Below, one piece after another: positions 25,401 to 36,867 of a DNA stretch of 64,000 nt (the first letter of the stretch is position 1; every line of letters begins with the position of its first letter). The position numbers and the translations under genes were made by a program. The notes under the pieces are model-generated. The model was not told the DNA's origin. It worked only from the letters and a program-made list of their open reading frames with translations, and ran no database searches. Source of the DNA: Pisaster brevispinus (Eukaryota > Echinodermata > Asteroidea > Forcipulatida > Asteriidae); contig JAMKCF010000002.1 of NCBI GenBank assembly GCA_023634235.1, positions 7,634,722-7,698,721 on the forward strand, given 5' to 3'.

Positions 25401-28400
25401 TTAAGCCAATTGATTATTTCAGTTTGATGTGGGATGATAATCTTTGGAATTTACTTTTGACAGAGACTAACAGGCAAGCTTAGTATGTTATAGCAAGCAA
25501 GCCAAGCAATTGCAAAGCCACTTACTTTGGTAGAGTTGAAGGCATTTTGGGGGCTTAGAGGAACCATGGAAATGTCGCTCTACAGTGATCAAAACAAACC
25601 AACAGTACTGGTGGTCTAAGGACTGAAAGCTTAAGCACCAGGTTTTCCAGAGGTCATGGCAAGAGGCCAATTTCTCGCTATATTGTCTTTACTGCATTTT
25701 TTAGATCAGAGTAAGCCACAGCTTGACAAGAGTGACAAAATCTTCAAGTCCCGCCCTGTTTTCAACCATTTGCTAGAGAAATTCCAGCGTTCTATGATTT
25801 TGTTTATCTTCAAGGATATGAACTTTCACTCTACTAGAGAATGATCTCCACATAAAACAAACTGTCTTTTATACAGTAATCAAAGACAAGCCAATCTGCT
25901 GGCAAGTGAAGACACTTTTAGTCATCTAATACATGTGTACATCTGTTATGCTGAAGTTTACACTGGCAAAAAAGAAGATACAGAAACAATCCTTGACCTC
26001 GGGGTAACTGGAAAATTGATCCTCTGAACGAAGGAAGAGTTATTAGCCGGATAAAATTATACCCTATACTCGATCAGATTTTACACATCTCTTCGTCTTG
26101 CCATTTGAACTTTGTCACTCTGACCACTGTACTTGCCTCTTGTTTGGAGTAAACGCTACAAGCAATCCACTGTTCTAAACTTTATGCAATTATATTGAAC
26201 TCTAACTTTTAAATGAAATGCCACTTGATTGAATTCTTTTCATTATACTGTATAATTCTTATTTTATAGTATATAATTCAACACCTTCTTAACCTGTAAT
26301 TTCCATGGTAACTTTTATTTTATTTTGTTTACCTCGAGGCTATAGTTCCGTTATTATACAAATAATTGTTTGATGCATTGTCACAGAATATGATCATGAG
26401 ATGGAAAAGCCAGACTTCACCAATGTGACTAAAGAGATGGATTCGAAATAGATTCAATTATTGGATTTAATATTTGTTTTATAAAACTCACACATCGATT
26501 CTTGTCATTTGAATTTTTCTTCACAATGCAAAATAGACACGGAAACTAGTTCACTCCAGACTCTGAAAATTTAAATTCTAAAACCCTTTCAAAACAACGT
26601 GGATGACTTTATGTACATATAGACACTACTGTCTGCTGTGAAATGATCTTGCCTCTTTTGGACAAACGGGCGGGGAAATTTGTTTTGGAAACAATGCTGG
26701 GAAGCTACCGAAGTGTCCTTTAATTTTTTCATATAGGACTCCTATATTAATTTTTGCAGAGTTCTGGGAGAATATAAGGCAAAATAAATGCGTGTTCCAC
26801 CAATCAAATGACAAGGATGTGTGTATGTGGTTCATGATTAAAAAATGCTTTATTGTACAATAAACCATGTTGAATTTCTCTTCAGATGACATATGCTCGC
26901 TTCTACTTCCCAAGACTCTTTCCAACGCTGAGTGGTCGAGTTATATTTGTTGACAGTGACACCATTGTGCAAGGTGACATTGCAGAGTTGAATAATACCA
27001 AAATGGAGCCTGGTGTTGCAGTTGCATTATCAGATGATTGCAGCTCAGTCTCAAGCAGAGCAAGCTTACGTCAGGTATTGTCAATTGCTTTGTCTGATGT
27101 CCTTTGACCATGTTGACGGTAAGCAGTGGGAGACTGCTTGAGGCCATTCTGTAAAAAGAAAATTTCTGCTGAACAGAAGCACAAGAACTGTTTTCCCCTA
27201 TTTGCTATTACCTGATGTTGGAAGCTGAAAGTCTATTCTTATAATTCTGGTGGTTTAAACTAACCTTTCAATAAAATTTAACATTTATTTAGGAAAAAAC
27301 AGGTCGGTGAGTTCATGTCAACCATGATTATAAATGAATAATTTTTTTCTTTCTTATTTGTTTAATGTTTACTTTATCATTTTTTTCCACAATTCCTTAA
27401 CGCAGAAGGCTGACATGTACTTTGTACAGAATATATGGCAGAGTTTTGTTTATTATTACACTTTCAAGTGTCCCACACTCACCATGTCACATCATTCAGT
27501 TTGTTTCCAATGTCTTGTAACTTTAATTGTTGTATTTATTTATTTTTTGCACGATGCAGAATGTATATGCTAACTATTTGAACTTCCACAATGAGCGAGT
27601 CAAGAAACTAGGTCTTAATCCTATGACCTGCTCCTTCAACGTGGGTGTATTTGTTGCCAATGTCAGTCTTTGGAAAGAACAAAAGATTACTGCCAAGCTG
27701 GACTACTGGCAAGTTCTCAATGCAAAGTAAGTAGTCACTAAAGTCAATGTCAAGACTAGATTCACATGTACGTGTATCATTTTGTTCAATGTAAGAGTTA
27801 ATTGTGAACTTTTGTATTTGTGCAGGGAAGATATATGGGGCTCAGGGACTCTTAGGGGTGGTGGTAATGCAGCCCCACCCATGATGATTATCTTGTACAA
27901 ACAGCACACAGACATCCCACCAGAATGGCATGTTAGACACCTTGGTGAGTCCATACTATTATATATTTACTAGAGTCACTGGGTAGGGGGAGTGCCCTTT
28001 GAGAAAGGAAGGTTGTGATTGTTTTGGGGGGAAAGGTCAAATGTCAAGGTCACAATGGTGAGTTGAAGTCAATAGATTAAATGTCAAGGTCACAGTGTAC
28101 GAGTAAGAATATGGTTTGATGATATCTTTGGTTAGCTAAAATGAATAAGAGCTGAGGGGTTTGAACAGCATCGCTGTTTCTTTAAATTCAACCCATGTGT
28201 CATTGAATCAAATAAGCTGTAAATGTGAACACTCATCTATTTTATGCATACTGAGACTGCTTTATTTTAAACAATGTGCACATACAGTACGCCTTACACG
28301 CCAACTTTTTAAAACAGATTATTCTCAAGCAGGTTTTTTTCTCCTCGTTAACATTTTGTGAAGACTGAAGCATTTTATCTCAAAGAAACTTGTCATTCTC

Positions 28401-30872
28401 CAAATGTTGTCAGAAGATTGACAGGATTTAATTTATAGTACTTCTTTTATTGCTTGTTTACATGTGGGATGGGCGATGCAAAGTAATACACATGGAATTT
28501 AAATCCAATCTTACAACGGAGATTCATTCATGGGTGATGATACAAGTGAGCAGCCACTTACTAGGCACGAAAGCCAATTATGCAAAAACAAATTCTGTCA
28601 AAATGTTATCACAAATTTAACATTCTTTCCTGGTCAGTCATGCACATAACATGCATGAACAGGTCTGTACCCAGGTACATGTTTGTAGTCTTGATTGGCG
28701 ACGCTGTACTTTGTATTAGTCACGGGTAGAGGAAGCAACATCGACTGTTTTTGAGGGTGACTTGGAGGGACTGGGCAAGTCTATAAATCTAGATCAAAAC
28801 AGCGTCTTGACAATTTTGGTTTTGCTCCCTGGAAAAAACAGGCAGATCAAAACTAACTTACATAATATATAATGATGCATTTAGCAACATATGTGCATGA
28901 TACCTAGACGTAAGTGATGTTTACTGAAACTGTGGTAAAATGTTGTGTGTGTTGGAAATGACTGTTAATCGTGTTTTGCTAGCACAGGAGAGTCCATCCC
29001 GCTGGGGACTGCCGATCGAACAGGTCTCCACTGTTCAATGCAGGCTCTGAGCGGGCGGACTGTATCACCTGGTATTTTGCACTCGAGTGCTGTCCTATCC
29101 GGATGGACGATGGAGGTAGAAAGGTCGAACAGAAATCAACAATCCAAACTGGATCACGTGGTGTTATATGACGCACCAGCAATCAAATTGTTGTGGATTT
29201 TTTAGGGGAAAAGACATCGTATGCAGCAACTTCCAAAACATGAACTGTGCATCTAGACCACCTGGTGGTTGTAGATAAACAGTCCGTCGTCCCGAATATG
29301 TAGCGCAGGCACCACGTAACGTGACAATAGTTAGGGGTACAGACTAAACCCCACAGAAACAAAACGTATTTTCAGGTCTGGCTCCCCACCCCTCCCACCA
29401 GCTCCTAAGCTCACAGCCAGACCAGCATGCTCGGAGATTTCTTGACCCCAGGTTTGTCTCTCTGGCCCCACGAGACATGGCAAGGGCTGTAGAGGATTAC
29501 GCAACAAGGTTGACGTTTCGCTTGCTCCAACGCTGGGGCGCTGTAAAACGTATTTTTGGCCAGCAAACACAGTTACTGTATCCCAGAAGTGTAGAACTGA
29601 AAAAAGTTTGACAATCAGCGATTTGTTTTTTGAGATATGGTGCCAACAAGGCTGGCTATTTAAATTTTCACTTCTCTGAAAAACGGCTAACTAATTAAGA
29701 ATTGTAACAATTGTTACATTGAATATTAAGTTTATGTACTAAGCTTAAATTTGATATAGGATCTAACTCTTTCATTTTATTAATTTAATTTTGAGGTTTT
29801 AATAAAAACATGTACAAATGCTATGGGGATTTAGGCAGACAAAAAGGTCAGGAATTAATTGATCTGAATTAATCAAAAATGTTTACCATTTGGAACAGAT
29901 GACAAAGTCCTTTAACATGCCAAGAGTCTTTTCAAATCTGGCAAGCCAAAATATTGAACATTTTCAGCATTCAATTTTGATTTCCTCACTTGAAAATGTA
30001 TGCATGTCATGTACAAAGTTCCCTATAGGTGAAAGACTAACACACTCAACCAAATGTTATTATTGAATATTTCAAAATGATTGACCAAGCATCTGAAGTG
30101 AAAGTATGTGTAACTTTTATAAACAGTAAATTGTTCTCAACGTTTTTCATGACATGAATTCCATAAGTGCTTGCTCAACTGTTTACCAGAGTGGAACAAA
30201 CCCCAGGTTTGGGCGGCACGTTTGTTATAAATTAAGGCTCCCTATACAACTTGGCTGTTTTCAGAGCTTCGATTTTTGTGACCAAAAAAACTTGTTTAAC
30301 CTTTTTACTCAAATTTGATTTGAATCTCTCCCACTTTGGAAGTCGCCTATCAGTTTCTTACATACTGCATGTTGGTTGCCATAGAATTTGAGCGTTATGG
30401 GAAATTTTTTTCCCCCTTTTTGTTCTATTGAAGTATTGACCAAATTATGATATTGTGTTCACTTTACTCATATTTCAAGTCTAAAAATTCATGTGCTTTT
30501 GTTGTGTCATGGTTTTAATTGAATTTATACTGTATGTGGTAAAGTATGTTGTACAAATATATATAAATATATGCATTAATTCACATAGGGCCCCAATTGA
30601 AACCAGTTTTTAGTTGGGCATACACTGGGTAAAGAAAAGTAGTTAATAACTAAATCCCTGTCATTTTTATCCTTTTGTTTTGCATCTATTTAGGTGTGAC
30701 TTCAGGGACGAGATATTCAGAGAACTTTGTGAAATCAGCCAAATTACTTCACTGGAATGGTCATTTCAAGCCATGGGGAAGAACCTCTCAGCACACCCTT
30801 ATTTGGGAGAAGTATTTTCTGCCAGATCCCATGGGCAAATTTAAATTAGTCCGAAAGTACAATGTTGCTTGA
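16451..30872 (+). CDS. GLT8D1: GLT8D1, glycosyltransferase 8 domain-containing protein 1 (8 coding exons)
   Basis: Predicted Golgi-type II membrane glycosyltransferase of family GT8; the acceptor of the family member GLT8D1 is not firmly established. Exons: 16451-16475, 17228-17320, 23961-24231, 24804-24921, 26886-27074, 27560-27726, 27826-27944, 30694-30872. All junctions have GT and AG, phases match throughout, and the joined frame is 387 codons including stop (386 aa; human protein 371 aa). Residues 9-26 form one hydrophobic signal anchor after an eight-residue cytoplasmic tail. The metal-binding DxD motif is D192-S193-D194 in FVDSDTIVQGD. The C-terminal GT8 signature LLHWNGHFKPWG is at 345-356. 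C-terminal KPWGRT and PDPMGKF match GLT8D1 better than GLT8D2 as far as I recall. The start has a good context (CCCAATGG). Introns 2 and 7 are long and full of repeats. No break was seen. Confidence 0.93.
17228..17320 (+). CDS. GLT8D1: GLT8D1 exon 2, signal anchor
   Basis: Acceptor TTTGAACTAG, donor GTACTG. Encodes VVALVIIIVVVYMLVFYL, the membrane segment, followed by a polar stem beginning PIPGSQGDER. Confidence 0.8.
18484..18551. repeat. 68-nt hairpin in GLT8D1 intron 2
   Basis: Arms of 23 nt (18484-18506 and 18529-18551) beginning CTTTGACTCATTTGG are inverted copies with one mismatch, separated by a 22-nt loop. Size fits a tiny MITE remnant or a small hairpin RNA precursor; no evidence for expression. 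Confidence 0.7.
18657..18803. repeat. Tandem duplication of about 75 bp with G-runs
   Basis: Two adjacent copies of ATGTCAACATTATTTTTTCTTC...TTTCTTTGAT(C/A)ATCAG ending in a long G-run and GCTGGGGGTAAT, differing by a few substitutions and run lengths. Confidence 0.75.
19070..19173. repeat. AAT/ATC-type microsatellite
   Basis: Interrupted AATAAT, AATCAT and AAAT repeats after an A-run and C-run. Simple sequence in GLT8D1 intron 2. Confidence 0.85.
19690..20400. repeat. Diverged tandem array of about 120-180-bp units
   Basis: At least four units share the order TTCCGGTTTGAACCGGAA, then GTCAAGGTCAAA, (G)GGGTCA, GATGACGTATAGAT and AATCCAATGTGTGGTTCAG, then a T-run. Units differ by 15-25 percent by eye. 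Further single units lie at about 20748-20791 (continued at about 21568-21650 after an insertion) and 21848-21885. It is within GLT8D1 intron 2. Confidence 0.75.
20792..21567. mobile_element. TIR element, 776 bp, inserted in the intronic repeat array
   Basis: The ends GGGTACGTTCAGACGAGGAG and its inverted copy (about 21548-21567) continue for about 35 bp including CCTTAATCC. The flanks are the two halves of one array unit: GGGGTCACATTCT before, and the unit's CGATGATGTGTAGATTGTAA after. No transposase ORF. No clear target duplication, so family is unknown. Confidence 0.75.
22895..23235. repeat. Degenerate minisatellite of GCCCAAATCCTTCT units
   Basis: Phrases like GCCCAAATCCTTCTAATTCC recur at about 22901, 22950, 23050, 23099, 23153 and 23198, roughly every 45-100 bp. 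It is in GLT8D1 intron 2. Open frames over it are by-products of the repeat. Confidence 0.6.
23961..24231 (+). CDS. GLT8D1: GLT8D1 exon 3, start of catalytic domain
   Basis: Acceptor TCTGAAG, donor GTAAGA. Contains the stem and the first beta strand of the GT8 fold (VVNVVVCSDEKTLGGLIATV), which in the family binds the sugar nucleotide. Confidence 0.92.
24804..24921 (+). CDS. GLT8D1: GLT8D1 exon 4
   Basis: Acceptor ATATGCAG, donor GTAAGT. Encodes SWFAVPALQDIDYTMVTFNE and a lysine- and aspartate-rich loop. The phase joins exon 3 through a split arginine codon. Confidence 0.88.
24922..26885. other. GLT8D1 intron 4
   Basis: Non-coding between two well-phased exons. A 130-codon ORF at 25012-25404 has no recognised domain and lacks splice partners; a GGGTCATTCCGTGCCAAATC block at 25080-25110 looks like the end of a repeat but its partner was not found. 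Confidence 0.5.
26886..27074 (+). CDS. GLT8D1: GLT8D1 exon 5, DxD motif
   Basis: Acceptor CTTCAG, donor GTATTG. Exactly 63 codons. Carries TYARFYFPRLFP and the catalytic-metal motif FVDSDTIVQGDI; serine between the aspartates differs from DDD-type motifs of vertebrates but keeps DxD. Confidence 0.93.
27560..27726 (+). CDS. GLT8D1: GLT8D1 exon 6
   Basis: Acceptor GATGCAG, donor GTAAGT. Encodes a tyrosine-rich start and CSFNVGVFVANVSLWK, a conserved GT8 block in which vertebrate GLT8D1 has CSFNPGVFVAN. Confidence 0.92.
27826..27944 (+). CDS. GLT8D1: GLT8D1 exon 7
   Basis: Acceptor TTTGTGCAG, donor GTGAGT, only a 99-bp intron after exon 6. Encodes APPMMIILYKQHTDIPPEW and HVRHLG, the segment that precedes the C-terminal metal-binding block. 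Confidence 0.92.
27945..30693. other. GLT8D1 intron 7
   Basis: Non-coding. Contains two TCAAGGTCAC copies at 28044 and 28084 resembling the array in intron 2. The stretch at about 29000-29580 is more GC-rich and probably an old repeat, but I recognise no family. Confidence 0.5.
30694..30872 (+). CDS. GLT8D1: GLT8D1 exon 8, C-terminus and stop
   Basis: Acceptor TCTATTTAG. Encodes KLLHWNGHFKPWGRTS and ends ...KYNVA with stop TGA at 30870-30872. The histidine and KPW in this block help coordinate the metal in GT8 enzymes. Confidence 0.93.
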
Positions 30873-31026
30873 ATTGGCATCAACATTATGCCACTATAAA
30901 ATGGTTCAGAAAGATCACTGCATAAGTGTTGTTAGTTAACCTCAGCGTTGGAAGTTTTTAAGTTTGGAACTGGTTTGCAAACTTTTAATACTGAGGGTAA
31001 CCTTTTTACTTTACTTTTACTTTTAT

Positions 31027-31032
31027 AATAAA
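31027..31032 (+). terminator. Candidate GLT8D1 polyadenylation signal
   Basis: First canonical AATAAA after the stop codon, 155 bp downstream. A second AATAAA is at 31360-31365. The true site is not known. Confidence 0.4.
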
Positions 31033-31701
31033 TTCTTTGAATGATAATTGTAACCCTTGATCCTGCCAACAGTCGTAGACCAGAAGGTTGGAAAGAACCA
31101 TGCTTGGCAAAGTTTACCGAATGTCAACACATGGTCCTGGATAGCTCTTAGGTCTGAGAAACATGACCAAGAGCTGCGCTGGATGCAGCTTGCAAAATAA
31201 GTCATATTACATTGCCACATACTGCAACTTAAAAGCCTTTTGTGTCAGTATAGAAGCTTGCCCCTGAGTCACATGATATAGCAAGTCTGTCCTAAGTCCA
31301 TTGGATTCAACGATAATCATTCTCTTTTTACTGTACAAGTCTTTTACAATTTTTTTTTAAATAAACTCACAAATGGATTATTGAATTGTGTTGCTTTTTA
31401 TGAAGTATGATATGAACTAACAGGTTGTAAATAAAGGAATTAAAGAGCAAAACCTGATCTGTGTTTAGATTGCTGATGCACACAAATTTAATCCAGAAGT
31501 CAAACACATTGACATGTTTATAGGTTCTGTAGTGTTGCAATGTTTTGTGTACAACACTAAATGTGTGAAATTGCACATGCCAAGAAATAAGAAATTATCA
31601 TTTAAAAACTTACTCTAATTAGGGAATAACAGTGTGGGGAGCCGGTCTTCACTGCTTGGTAATGACCGGGTTTGTGGCTGGCTGCTGTTGACTAATAGGG
31701 A

Positions 31702-31776
31702 GACCGCTGTATAGCTCAGTTGGTAGAGTGCCGGTACGTTAATCCGGAGGTCATTGGTTCAAGTCCTGCTCCAGTC
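31702..31776 (+). tRNA. tRNA-like sequence, probably degenerate or tRNA-derived SINE head
   Basis: TAGCTCAGTTGG matches the A box and GGTTCAAGTCC the B box of the RNA polymerase III promoter, 44 bp apart. The D arm GCTC/GAGT and an anticodon stem CCGG/CCGG can form, with GTT in the anticodon position, but position 33 is C rather than T, the acceptor stem pairs poorly and the T stem is imperfect. No clear 3' terminator T-run. Most likely a pseudo-tRNA or SINE head. Confidence 0.45.
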
Positions 31777-33027
31777 ATGTTTTCTTTGTTCAAACCCAAA
31801 TTAGCACTATAAATAGAAACACTTTGGTTGGTGTTCTGCTTTATGCTTTGCATTACCTTGGTTTCATGCACATACATGTATCAGCTACCTTAAATGTATA
31901 CATTGTCTGCGTATTTACACATACACGTGGTATGCGCATGAACGCAGCACCATCTGTCCTGGTAAAAAGACAATTACAAATACGGGCAAAGAAAACAGTT
32001 TTGATAGTTTCCGCACGACAAGTACTATGCAAACATAACTTTTACACAACAATGTGCTTATTTAGGGGCCATTTATTCGCTAGTTTACAGAGCCGGTCTT
32101 TATATCACATGTTAATACAGTCTTTGACCAATCAGAATGCATCAACTCTCCGAGGTATTTATTAATATTTAATATTGCATTTGTAGAACAACCAATTATA
32201 CAATGTGTCAAAGTTGAGCACTAATTATGAGTAAAGTTGTACAATTTAGTCTTAAAAATGGCTTCTGAAAACTATATGTATGGTTAGAAGTGCTGGCTTT
32301 GAAAAGACCTGGGGTGGAACTCACCCCCAGTTGTTTTGTAACTCCGATTTTTTACCAATGTTCTCCAGTTTTCTTCTGCTGCTGCAAACCTTTCGAACAA
32401 ACTAAGTTTTCCCTCATAATATTTGAGCTTCTTGCCAAGTTGTTTTGTGACATATTCATTTTATAGAGTTGCCTAAATACCAAAATGACCTAAGCACAAA
32501 ATACTTTTACTTTAAAGAAAAAATGTAATCAGCTGGAATACCACAGTTGATTAATTTTATGGTTCATTCGGAAATGTAATATTGGGGGGGGGGGGTGTTG
32601 CTATTGATCATGTGAATATTCAGAGTACATAAGTCTAGATTTTGCTAGTTTGATATCTTGCCAATAAAATATCGGTGCTTAACAAACTGTTATCTAAATT
32701 ATCTAAATTACTCTTTTTATCTTTTTTAACATAGGTAGGCCTAATTACAGGATTCATAAAATTATCTTTTATTTTAACAGGTCTAAATGTAAATTGTTTA
32801 AAAACTACTGTTGTTTTAAAATAGAAGTTCTGCCTTTCGCGACATGCCATTTTGATGTGATATCATGATATAATAAAGCATGAATTTCAAACATTTTTTT
32901 TGTACAAGTGACTTAGTTTTGAGAGTAGTTGGTCTTGTCTATTTGTGCGTTGAGTGGACAAAACCTTTTTGTCATAAAATACAAGGTACTTCTTCAAACA
33001 GTTATAGTATGTACATGTACATATATA
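31777..33027. other. Non-coding stretch
   Basis: No supported gene. A 13-base G-run lies at about 32584. Small ORFs here are not recognised. Confidence 0.5.
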
Positions 33028-33794
33028 TGTTCCGCCCCAACTTGACAATCGTCCCAACTATAGTTGGGACTGGTCCCAACTTGAGTGTTAAAAGTTGGGG
33101 CGTCCCAACTATAGTTGGGATCGCAGTAAACACAGACCAGAGCACCCCCCCCCCCCCCCATCCCTGATTAACCTAAACAAAAATAAATAGTAAGCTTGAA
33201 GGTATTAAGACCACTTTATACTAGCTTGAGCACATTTGAGATTAATTAAAGTTTTTGTTTTCCAAGAGAAGGGAAATTAAATGCGTAGGCCTTCTTTGAG
33301 ACTGAAAACGTCACCCAGCATGTGGCCGCTGTCAGAACCCTCTAAAAAGACAGTAATATACACCATAGAGCATGGAGGGCTACCTCCATGCCGCATAGAG
33401 CTACCGCCATGCATAGAGCAAGTTTACACCGAGTTAGCGGTCCATTATGACTGATACTTCATTATGCTTCATTCAACCAAAGGGCATTTTCTAGACCTCA
33501 ATCGCCTTGAGCACCGGCAAGTGTCCGGCTCTAGCTCCATCCTCAGTTTTGACATGAGTTTGTACAGCGCCGACAACCGAGTTCGAAATGAATCCTTCAC
33601 GCAGCGCAGATCGCATCAGCTTGTGCGTCTGCAGTAGTGTCACACACAGCATGCCATCAATGCATGATCGATCATGGAAGACCTGCTGAGCTCTACGGGC
33701 GATCCCAACTACAGTTGGGACGCCCCAACTTTAACACTCAGGTTGGGACCAGTTCCAACTATAGTTGGGACAATTGTCAAGTTGGGACGGAACA
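33028..33794. mobile_element. Palindrome-rich MITE, copy 1
   Basis: Starts TGTTCCGCCCCAACTTGA and ends with its inverted copy. Each arm carries two near-perfect palindromes, e.g. GTCCCAACTATAGTTGGGAC at 33051-33070 and again around 33103 and their counterparts at about 33702 and 33752. Internal sequence includes GAGTTAGCGGTCCATTATGA. No transposase ORF, so non-autonomous. Confidence 0.85.
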
Positions 33795-33798
33795 CCCC

Positions 33799-34446
33799 TG
33801 TTCCGCCCCAACTTGATGATCGTCCCAACTATAGTTGGGACTGGTCCCAACTTGAGTGTTAAAGTTGGGGCGTCCCAACTATAGTTGGGATCGCAGTGCA
33901 CACAAAGCACCCGAATAAACTAAAATCATTAGTAGTAAGTATCATAGTATGAAGTTTGTAAGACCCCTTTCCCTTGAGAATATTTGAGATTAAATAGAAT
34001 TTTGTTTTTCTGAGAGAAGGGAAACTGAAATGCGTAGGCCTACCATGGATGGAGGAAGGAAAAGACCTCCACGGGCCTACTGAGACCATGGAGGAAGGAC
34101 CCTCCATGCTGAGACCGATAAAGCGTCACCCGCGGCGGCACTGAGCATATGAGGCCGCTGTCAGAACCCTCCAAAACACTATTTAAACTGAGTTAGCGGT
34201 CCATTGTGAGCGATAAACTCTCATTCCAAACCAGTTTTGACATGATTTTGTACAGAGCCGAGACCCGGGTTTGAAATAAAGAACTTTGTTAATTAACGCC
34301 AATCGCATCAGGACCCATGATCGATCACGGTGTCCTGTTGAAGTCTATGGGCGATCCCAACTATAGTTGGGATGTCCCAACTTTAACACTCAAGTTGGGA
34401 CCCGTCCCAACTATAGTTGGGACAATAGTCAAGTTGGAACGGAACA
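33799..34446. mobile_element. Palindrome-rich MITE, copy 2
   Basis: Same family and orientation as copy 1 and only 4 bp (CCCC) downstream. Palindromes at 33822-33841, about 33873, 34353 and 34403. It shares internal phrases such as GAGTTAGCGGTCCATTGTGA with copy 1 but differs by indels and substitutions, so the two are not a very recent duplication. Confidence 0.85.
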
Positions 34447-35090
34447 TCTCTACATCAAATCTGCACTTAAAGTGAAGAGTCAAAGCCACCGTAAATATGA
34501 GCCACCGTACTAATCACAGCGTCAAAGATGTTGAACTTGTTTGTGGTGATTGAGGCTTGCAATGGTGACGACACACACCGCAAGCTCAGACAATCACACT
34601 GGATTCACCAACTCAAGACAGTGTTAAATAACTTCCCATCACCCTCTTTAACTTTTGCTTGCTTACTTCTTTGATGTAATATACTACCGTTACTGTAAAT
34701 AACCTGTTTTCTCCACTGGTTTATTTTTACCCTTCTTTCTCTCAATAAATTGTTTAAAAATCACCCCGTTTAATAACCTATTCCTTTTGCAGAGGATTTA
34801 ATAACCCGCTCTCTGCTCTTGCCTTTTTTTTCTTCTTTTTTTCTTTTTTTTTGCTTTTTACATATCATCCAACATTTTGATCCTGTTCTTCTATAATTAC
34901 CTTCCTTCGCGCAGAATCATCGTGTTGATTACTAAACTCTCTTCACTAGTGATTTTATCCTGCCCCTATTGTTAATTGCATTATCCTGATGTGGCTTGCC
35001 CTCTAATCCTACCATGTCATGCTTCCCGCGTTGTTTATGGTCCAGCGATCCATCCTTTCACACTGACCATCCGTACGTCATTAGTACGTG
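34447..35090. other. Non-coding stretch
   Basis: Pyrimidine-rich sequence with T-runs; no ORF or repeat that I can name. Confidence 0.45.
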
Positions 35091-35094
35091 CATA

Positions 35095-35430
35095 GTTCGT
35101 TGTTGAAACACCAACAATTATGGTTTCACAGTCACCACCAATCCACTGGTGAACGTTACGTAGTTTTCACTAAATGAACACCTGGGTTTCCATAGTATGT
35201 TGATTTCGTTGTTAGACCAACAACTCTAGCTTGACAGTCGCCATCTTTCCACTGGTGAGTTTTACGTGATGCTCACTAAATGCACACCTGGTTCTACGTA
35301 TGCTCAACACATGTTTATTTGTTGCCCTTGGTATGTGAATATTTCGTTGTTGAAACACCAAAAATTCTGGCTTCACAGTCACCCCCAATCTGCTGGTTGA
35401 TTTACGTGATTTTACTTAATTCACACCTTT
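35095..35430. repeat. Three diverged tandem copies of about 115-130 bp
   Basis: Copies begin near 35097, 35205 and 35342 with TTCGTTGTTGAAACACCAA, then CACAGTCACC, CCACTGGTGA, TTACGTGAT and CACTAAATG(A/C)ACACCTGG. The middle copy is most diverged. Confidence 0.7.
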
Positions 35431-35999
35431 CACATATGCAAATTAGTAGATTAGGCTTAGAAGTTGTAAAATGTCTACAGATTATTTTAAGAAATTTGCC
35501 AAATTTATGAACTAGGTAGGTGTTCTCATTTCTTCATTTATTTGTCTAAACTTCAGAGGATTTGGTGACAAATTTAATGTAGTAACTAAACTTGTAATTT
35601 TACTTTAAAAAATATTATACAAATGGAAAAACATGATCTTGCCCGGTTTCACTGCACCTGTATACTGTATAAAATGGTACTATATACAAACCTGAATTTC
35701 TCGACTTGACAGTTATTTGCGGCGAGTAGTACTTACATCTTGGCAGTTATGAGTTGTGGCGTCTTGTGGCGAGGAGGAGCTTGTCGAGTGTACACTGTCA
35801 GGTTGTATACTTCTGTTATATTTGATTGCCTTACTGTAACATATTAGAAATTTGTAATTTTGTGATTTTCTACTCCACCTAGTTTCTTGTTTTTGCGGGG
35901 AAGTAACCGCTTCAAGTACTTGATTTATATGTTACTATTCTTTTTTTTAAATACATTTTTGCTAAATTGCTACGCTAAGGGTAACTTGTATAGTTACTG

Positions 36000-36310
36000 T
36001 ACTTACTGGCAAAGCCTGTCCAGTTTAACTTCCTTTTGTTATCACTCTAAGCGAAAGGTTTTGGCTTAACACTGCATTTTGTGTGATATTTGCGTACTCA
36101 ATACTCGAAGCTGTAAGTTCTATTCTCGGGTTTTGGTTTGCATTAATTGTTGCTTAGGACTGAAGTTACCGGCAAAGTCCGTCCGGATTAATTTTATTTA
36201 CAAATCCAAATAGTTTGTATTTACTGATACCCAAGTTGTAAGCTCCGGTCTTGGGTACCAGCCGACATTTTTTTGTTCTATACTGAAGTAACTGGCAAAG
36301 TTTGGGCCAG
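36000..36310. repeat. Diverged direct repeats around ACTGGCAAAG
   Basis: (A/T)ACTGGCAAAGYCTGTCC-like blocks at about 36005, 36168 and 36290, with CAAGYTGTAAGCTC-like blocks between. They lie upstream of the retroelement ORF1-like relic and might be its repetitive 5' region. Confidence 0.4.
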
Positions 36311-36576
36311 TCCTACTTCATTCGTATTAATTTTGAGTCTATAGTTTCGGACTTAAAGTTTTGCCTGTTTAGCCTTTCTGCAAACTCAGCAAATCTGTTT
36401 GGTTTGTTTGATATTTTATATCCCCATTGTGTTATCATGAATGTCGAGAGAATGCAGCACATACGCACCCCGGCGCAACAGAGCTTTTGAGCTCAAGATT
36501 GCGGGGGAAAGAACCAGCCAGGGGAAGTGTTTAGAGCCGCGTTGGAGGAAGTATGCGTGAATGTGGGGTCCCATCT

Positions 36577-36859
36577 GGGCCCAATTTCATAGCGCTGCTT
36601 AACGGTAAGCAAATTTTCGTGCTTACTGTAGCAGAAACATTTGCTAAGGCGTAAGTGTATTTCACAGGTTAGCAAGAAAATTAAGCGGCCATCTTGCACG
36701 TTCACCATGGATTTGCATTGTGACGTCAACCATTTTCGTGCAGTAAGCACCGGAAGGTTAGCATGCCTTTTCGTGTGCTTACGGTTAGCAGGGCTATGAA
36801 ATGGAAACCGTGCAGTAAGCACAGAATCGGCCGTTAAGCAGCTCTATGAAATTGGGCCC
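36577..36859. mobile_element. GGGCCCAAT foldback MITE copy
   Basis: Starts GGGCCCAATTTCATAGCGCTG and ends with inverted CAGCTCTATGAAATTGGGCCC. Inner arms have CTTAACGGTAAGCA and its inverted form. No coding capacity. Confidence 0.8.
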
Positions 36860-36867
36860 TGGAGGCC

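Noticed and set aside
25012..25404. 130-codon ORF as a separate gene
   Set aside because: Lies within a well-phased intron of GLT8D1, has no recognised domain and no partner exons.
27407..27430. Extra GLT8D1 exon (AAGGCTGACATGTACTTTGT between AG and GT-like sites)
   Set aside because: Including it would break the exact phase match between exons 5 and 6.
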